A program made the translations under genes and the position numbers. Shown piece after piece: positions 61,102 to 64,000 of a DNA stretch of 64,000 bases. The notes under the pieces were generated by a model. That model saw nothing but the letters and a program-made list of their open reading frames with translations. It was not told the origin of the DNA and ran no database searches. Position 1 is the first letter of the stretch, and each line of letters begins with the position of its first letter. The stretch lies in the NCBI RefSeq assembly GCF_024655635.1, contig NZ_JANLGI010000007.1, forward strand, positions 62,001 through 126,000, given 5' to 3'. The DNA is from Allobosea sp. 47.2.35 (GTDB lineage Bacteria > Pseudomonadota > Alphaproteobacteria > Rhizobiales > Beijerinckiaceae).

Positions 61102-62460
61102 ATGCGCCTGCCGCTCATCGCCGCCCTGTTGCTATCCTCGACCATGCTCGCCGGAGCGCAGGACACGCAGAAGGAATTCCCTGCCAAGCTCGTCGGTCAT
61201 GCCCTGCTGCCGGCGAACACCATCATCCCCGCGCCCGCCGATGCGCCGGCCGATCTCAAGGTCTCCGGCAAGTTCGTGACGCCGGGCAAGCGCGTCGAGG
61301 CGGTCGGCACCGTCATGGGCACCTCGGGCGGGCGCCCGACCGGGCTCTCCACCCCCTTCGCCGGCCAGCCGGTGCAGGGCTTCTCGGGTATCCGCTCGCT
61401 GGGGAACGGCGAGTTCCTCGTGCTGACCGATAACGGCTTCGGCGCCAAGGCGAACTCGCCCGACGCGATGCTGTTCTTCCACCGCCTCAAGGCCGATTTC
61501 GGCAAGGGCGCGGTCGAGCGCCTCTCGACCACTTTCCTGCACGATCCCGACAAGAAGGTGCCGTTCCGCATCGTCCAGGAAGGCACGGAGAAGCGCTATC
61601 TGACCGGCGCGGATTTCGACCCCGAATCGATTCAGCCGATCGGCGGCAAGTTCTGGGTTGGCGAGGAATTCGGCCCCTACCTCATCCGCGTCGATGCCAG
61701 CGGTAAGGTCGAGGCCGTGTTCGAGACGCTGGTCGACGGCAAGCCCGCCCGCTCGCCGGATCACTACGCCATCACCACGCCCGGTGCGCCGGACCAGAGC
61801 GTCGCCTTCAACGTGCGCCGCTCCAAGGGCTATGAGGGCATGGCGCAGTCGCCGGATGGCCGCTTCCTCTACCCGCTGCTCGAAGGCCCGCTCTGGAACG
61901 CCGAGACCAAGGGCAACGAGGAGGTCGACGGCAAGGAAGTGCTGCGCATCCTCGAATTCGATGTCGCCAACGAGAAATGGACCGGTCGCTCCTGGTTCTA
62001 CCCCCTTGAGCAGAAGGGCAACGCCATCGGCGACTTCAACATGATCGACGCTACCACCGCGCTGATCATCGAGCGCGATAACGGCGAAGGCACCGCCGAC
62101 AAGGCCTGTGCCGCCGGTCAGAAAGGCCCGGACTGCTTCCACGACCTCGCCAAGTTCAAGCGTGTCGTGAAGATCGAGATGACCGAGGCCAATCTCGGCA
62201 AGCCCGTGCGCAAGGTCGGCTTCATCGATCTTCTGAAGATCGCCGATCCCGACGGCAAGGCAAAGCAGGGTGCCATCGACGGCGTGCTGCCCTTCCCGTT
62301 CTTCACCATCGAGAATGTCGATGTGGTCGATCGCGCGGCTGGCGTCATCGTCGTCGGCAACGACAACAACCTGCCCTTCTCCTCCTCGCGCGACCCGAGG
62401 AAGGCCGACGACAACGAGCTGGTGCTCCTGTCGGTGAAGGACCTGCTCGACGCGAAATGA
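61102..62460 (+). CDS. Secreted esterase-like / phytase-like beta-propeller protein
   Basis: 452 aa with a Sec signal peptide ([20 protein letters not shown]). The mature protein has the 'esterase-like activity of phytase' pattern: [77 protein letters not shown], and [23 protein letters not shown]. Probably a periplasmic metal-dependent phosphoester hydrolase; substrate unknown. One Cys pair ([10 protein letters not shown]) may be a disulfide. Convergent with the sugar ABC genes. Confidence 0.9.
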   Translation: MRLPLIAALLLSSTMLAGAQDTQKEFPAKLVGHALLPANTIIPAPADAPADLKVSGKFVTPGKRVEAVGTVMGTSGGRPTGLSTPFAGQPVQGFSGIRSLGNGEFLVLTDNGFGAKANSPDAMLFFHRLKADFGKGAVERLSTTFLHDPDKKVPFRIVQEGTEKRYLTGADFDPESIQPIGGKFWVGEEFGPYLIRVDASGKVEAVFETLVDGKPARSPDHYAITTPGAPDQSVAFNVRRSKGYEGMAQSPDGRFLYPLLEGPLWNAETKGNEEVDGKEVLRILEFDVANEKWTGRSWFYPLEQKGNAIGDFNMIDATTALIIERDNGEGTADKACAAGQKGPDCFHDLAKFKRVVKIEMTEANLGKPVRKVGFIDLLKIADPDGKAKQGAIDGVLPFPFFTIENVDVVDRAAGVIVVGNDNNLPFSSSRDPRKADDNELVLLSVKDLLDAK

Positions 62461-62476
62461 GGCGCGGCGCCCGCTT

Positions 62477-63295
62477 CTATCCCCGCAAAGCCCCCGGCCC
62501 CGCCACCGCGGCCGGCGGGCATTTGCCCGAGATGATCATGCCCAGCACCTCGTCCTGCGTGACGTCCGCGGTGCGGGCAGTGCCGACGACCTTGCCGTTC
62601 TTCATCACCGTGACGCGGTCGGCGAGGTCGAAGACATCGTGCAGGTCATGGCTGATCAGGAAGATGCCGATGCCCTGCTTCTTGAGCTGCAGGATAAGCT
62701 CCGCGACCTGCTTGGTTTCGGCGGGCCCGAGCGCGGCCGTGGGCTCGTCCATGATCAGCACGCGGGCGTTGAAATAGATCGCTCGCGCGATCGCGACCGA
62801 CTGGCGCTGGCCGCCGGAGAGCGCCTTCACCGGCTCCTTGAAGCGGCGGAAATGCGGGTTGAGCCGGCCCATCACCTTGCGGGTCTCGGCTTCCATCGTC
62901 GCATCGTCGAGCGTGCCCCAGCCGGTCAGCAATTCGCGGCCGAGGAAGATATTGGCGGCGGCATCGACATTGTCGGCCAGAGCCAGCGTCTGGTAGATCG
63001 TCTCGATGCCATGGCGCTTGGCATCGAGCGGGCTTGAGACCGTGACCTCCTCGCCATCGACCCGGATCGTGCCGGCATCGGCCTTGTAGGCGCCGGACAG
63101 GATCTTGATCAGCGTCGACTTGCCAGCGCCGTTATGGCCGAGCAGGCCGACGACCTCACCCGGCATCAGGTCGACACTCGCGCCATCGACCGCCTTGATG
63201 CCGCCGAAGGCGATCGAGATGTCGCGCATCTCGACCAGGGGCGTGCCCTGGCCGGGATGGGTGTCGGCGATGTCTGCCGGTTCCGCGATGCTCAT
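62477..63295 (-). CDS. Sugar ABC transporter ATPase (FrcA-like)
   Basis: 272 aa, single-domain carbohydrate ATPase. Walker [18 protein letters not shown], signature [15 protein letters not shown], Walker [15 protein letters not shown]-loop [16 protein letters not shown]. Length and order resemble FrcA of fructose/ribose/mannose importers, which unlike RbsA have one ATPase domain. It lies 9 bases after the permease gene. The substrate is inferred from the family only. Confidence 0.93.
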   Translation of the reverse strand: MSIAEPADIADTHPGQGTPLVEMRDISIAFGGIKAVDGASVDLMPGEVVGLLGHNGAGKSTLIKILSGAYKADAGTIRVDGEEVTVSSPLDAKRHGIETIYQTLALADNVDAAANIFLGRELLTGWGTLDDATMEAETRKVMGRLNPHFRRFKEPVKALSGGQRQSVAIARAIYFNARVLIMDEPTAALGPAETKQVAELILQLKKQGIGIFLISHDLHDVFDLADRVTVMKNGKVVGTARTADVTQDEVLGMIISGKCPPAAVAGPGALRG

Positions 63296-63304
63296 GGAAC
63301 CTCC

Positions 63305-64000
63305 TCAGCTCAGCCGCTTGCGGTAGAGCCCGTCGAGCCAGACCGCGAGGACGAGGACGATGCCGACGACGATGTTCTGCAAGGGCGCATCGACGCCGAT
63401 CAGCACCATGCCGGATTGCAGCGACTGCATCACCAGCGCGCCCAGCATGGCGCCGGCGATGGTGCCGACGCCGCCGGCAAGCGAGGTGCCGCCGATCACC
63501 GCCGCGGCGATGACATAGAGCTCGTCCAGCGTGCCGGCGGCATTTGTCGCTGCGTTGAGCCGGGCCGTGGAAATGCAGGCGGATATGCCGACGAGCACGC
63601 CCATCAGCCCGAAGACCAGCATCAGCACCTTGCGTGTGTTGACGCCGGAAAGCTGCGCGGCCTCGGGGTTGCCGCCGATGGCGAAGACATAGCGGCCGAA
63701 ACGCAAACGATTGGCGAGGAAGGTGATGACCACGCCGACGCCCAGCGCCATCAGCACGGGCACCGCCAAGCCATGGCCGATGGTGAGGCCGCCTTCCGGC
63801 CAGACGCCACCCTTCGCCTCGGTGAGGCGCCGCGCGATGCCGGCCGGCAGCGCATAGGCGTTCGCGACCATCACCATGGCAAGCACGGCCGCGCAGCCGA
63901 GCCCGGCGATCGCGATCTCGGCCCAGAGCGGCCGCAGCGCGAAGCCGAAGCGCTTGCGCCGGCGCCGGATCAGCGCGGCACCGAGGCAGATCACGACACA
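63305..64000 (-). CDS. Sugar ABC transporter permease (FrcC-like), N-terminus outside window
   Basis: At least 231 aa of a BPD-transporter-2 permease; the frame is open to the window edge, and the N-terminal spans are missing. Hydrophobic segments plus the coupling motif RFGRYVFAIGGNPEAAQLSGVNTRKV and GGTSLAGGVGTIAGAMLGAL identify the RbsC/FrcC family. A GTG at 63994 is internal, not the start. The binding-protein gene probably lies further upstream, outside this window. Confidence 0.93.
   Translation of the reverse strand, partial: CVVICLGAALIRRRRKRFGFALRPLWAEIAIAGLGCAAVLAMVMVANAYALPAGIARRLTEAKGGVWPEGGLTIGHGLAVPVLMALGVGVVITFLANRLRFGRYVFAIGGNPEAAQLSGVNTRKVLMLVFGLMGVLVGISACISTARLNAATNAAGTLDELYVIAAAVIGGTSLAGGVGTIAGAMLGALVMQSLQSGMVLIGVDAPLQNIVVGIVLVLAVWLDGLYRKRLS

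Overview
The window is high-G+C DNA from an alphaproteobacterium. The order hisB-DUF2628-hisH-hisA-hisF-hisE-coaA, the rpmH/rnpA/yidC/engB/argB block, the LppC/rsmI/yraN/gshB group and a DnaX without its zinc cysteines point to Hyphomicrobiales. A Bosea-like organism is my best guess from gene content, not a demonstrated placement. It is mostly ordinary chromosome: I see no prophage, insertion sequence, CRISPR array or conjugative element.

Layout. 1-5 kb: tRNA-Gly(CCC), a small unknown protein, a soluble double-PAS chemoreceptor and a divergent globin-coupled GGDEF protein whose cyclase site is degenerate. 5-9 kb: three sugar-nucleotide genes matching the wbpV/wbpL/wbpM (wreQ/wreU/wreV) set that makes and transfers N-acetylquinovosamine-type sugars. 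9-16 kb: a TetR regulator, cobQ, an aminotransferase, a TPR-like protein, RidA, a YqaA membrane protein and a DUF1697 protein. 15.7-20.4 kb: histidine operon ending in coaA. 20.4-28.2 kb: metZ, a pyrimidine nucleotidase, argB, DUF423, engB, a hexapeptide acetyltransferase, yidC, rnpA, rpmH. 28.4-31.5 kb: SRP RNA, dnaX, ybaB, recR. 31.5-39.4 kb: an outer-membrane beta-barrel, a BrkB membrane protein with an FAD oxidase, a VOC protein, then coaBC-dut-Rrf2-cysK-GNAT on the minus strand.

39.4-49.4 kb: an Lrp/AsnC regulator divergent from a TauA/SsuA-type ABC transporter, a DsbD/ScsB-type electron transporter with a secreted peroxiredoxin-like partner, and the LppC/rsmI/yraN/gshB group. 49.4-52 kb: a GT-C-like membrane protein and a MoeB/ThiF enzyme. 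52-61 kb: a compact operon pairing a BMP-type nucleoside ABC importer with cytidine deaminase, purine nucleoside phosphorylase, deoC, deoA and a GhrA-like dehydrogenase. The nucleoside would be imported, deaminated and phosphorolysed, and the deoxyribose phosphate cleaved. 61-64 kb: a secreted phytase-like esterase and the end of a FrcA/FrcC-type sugar ABC transporter, cut by the window edge.

Points most worth following up: (i) a shared TetR-type operator, TGACGAAT-N6-ATTC(G/A)TCA, found both before the TetR gene and between cobQ and the divergent aminotransferase; (ii) the globin-GGDEF protein that lost its catalytic motif but kept an RxxD inhibitory-site motif; (iii) the QuiNAc-type gene triad; (iv) the secreted peroxiredoxin-like protein with a CxxV site next to a ScsB-like reductase; (v) alternative-pairing repeats in the metZ leader; (vi) a long insertion in the EngB GTPase domain. 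Promoter, operator and start-codon statements come from reading the sequence and are untested.
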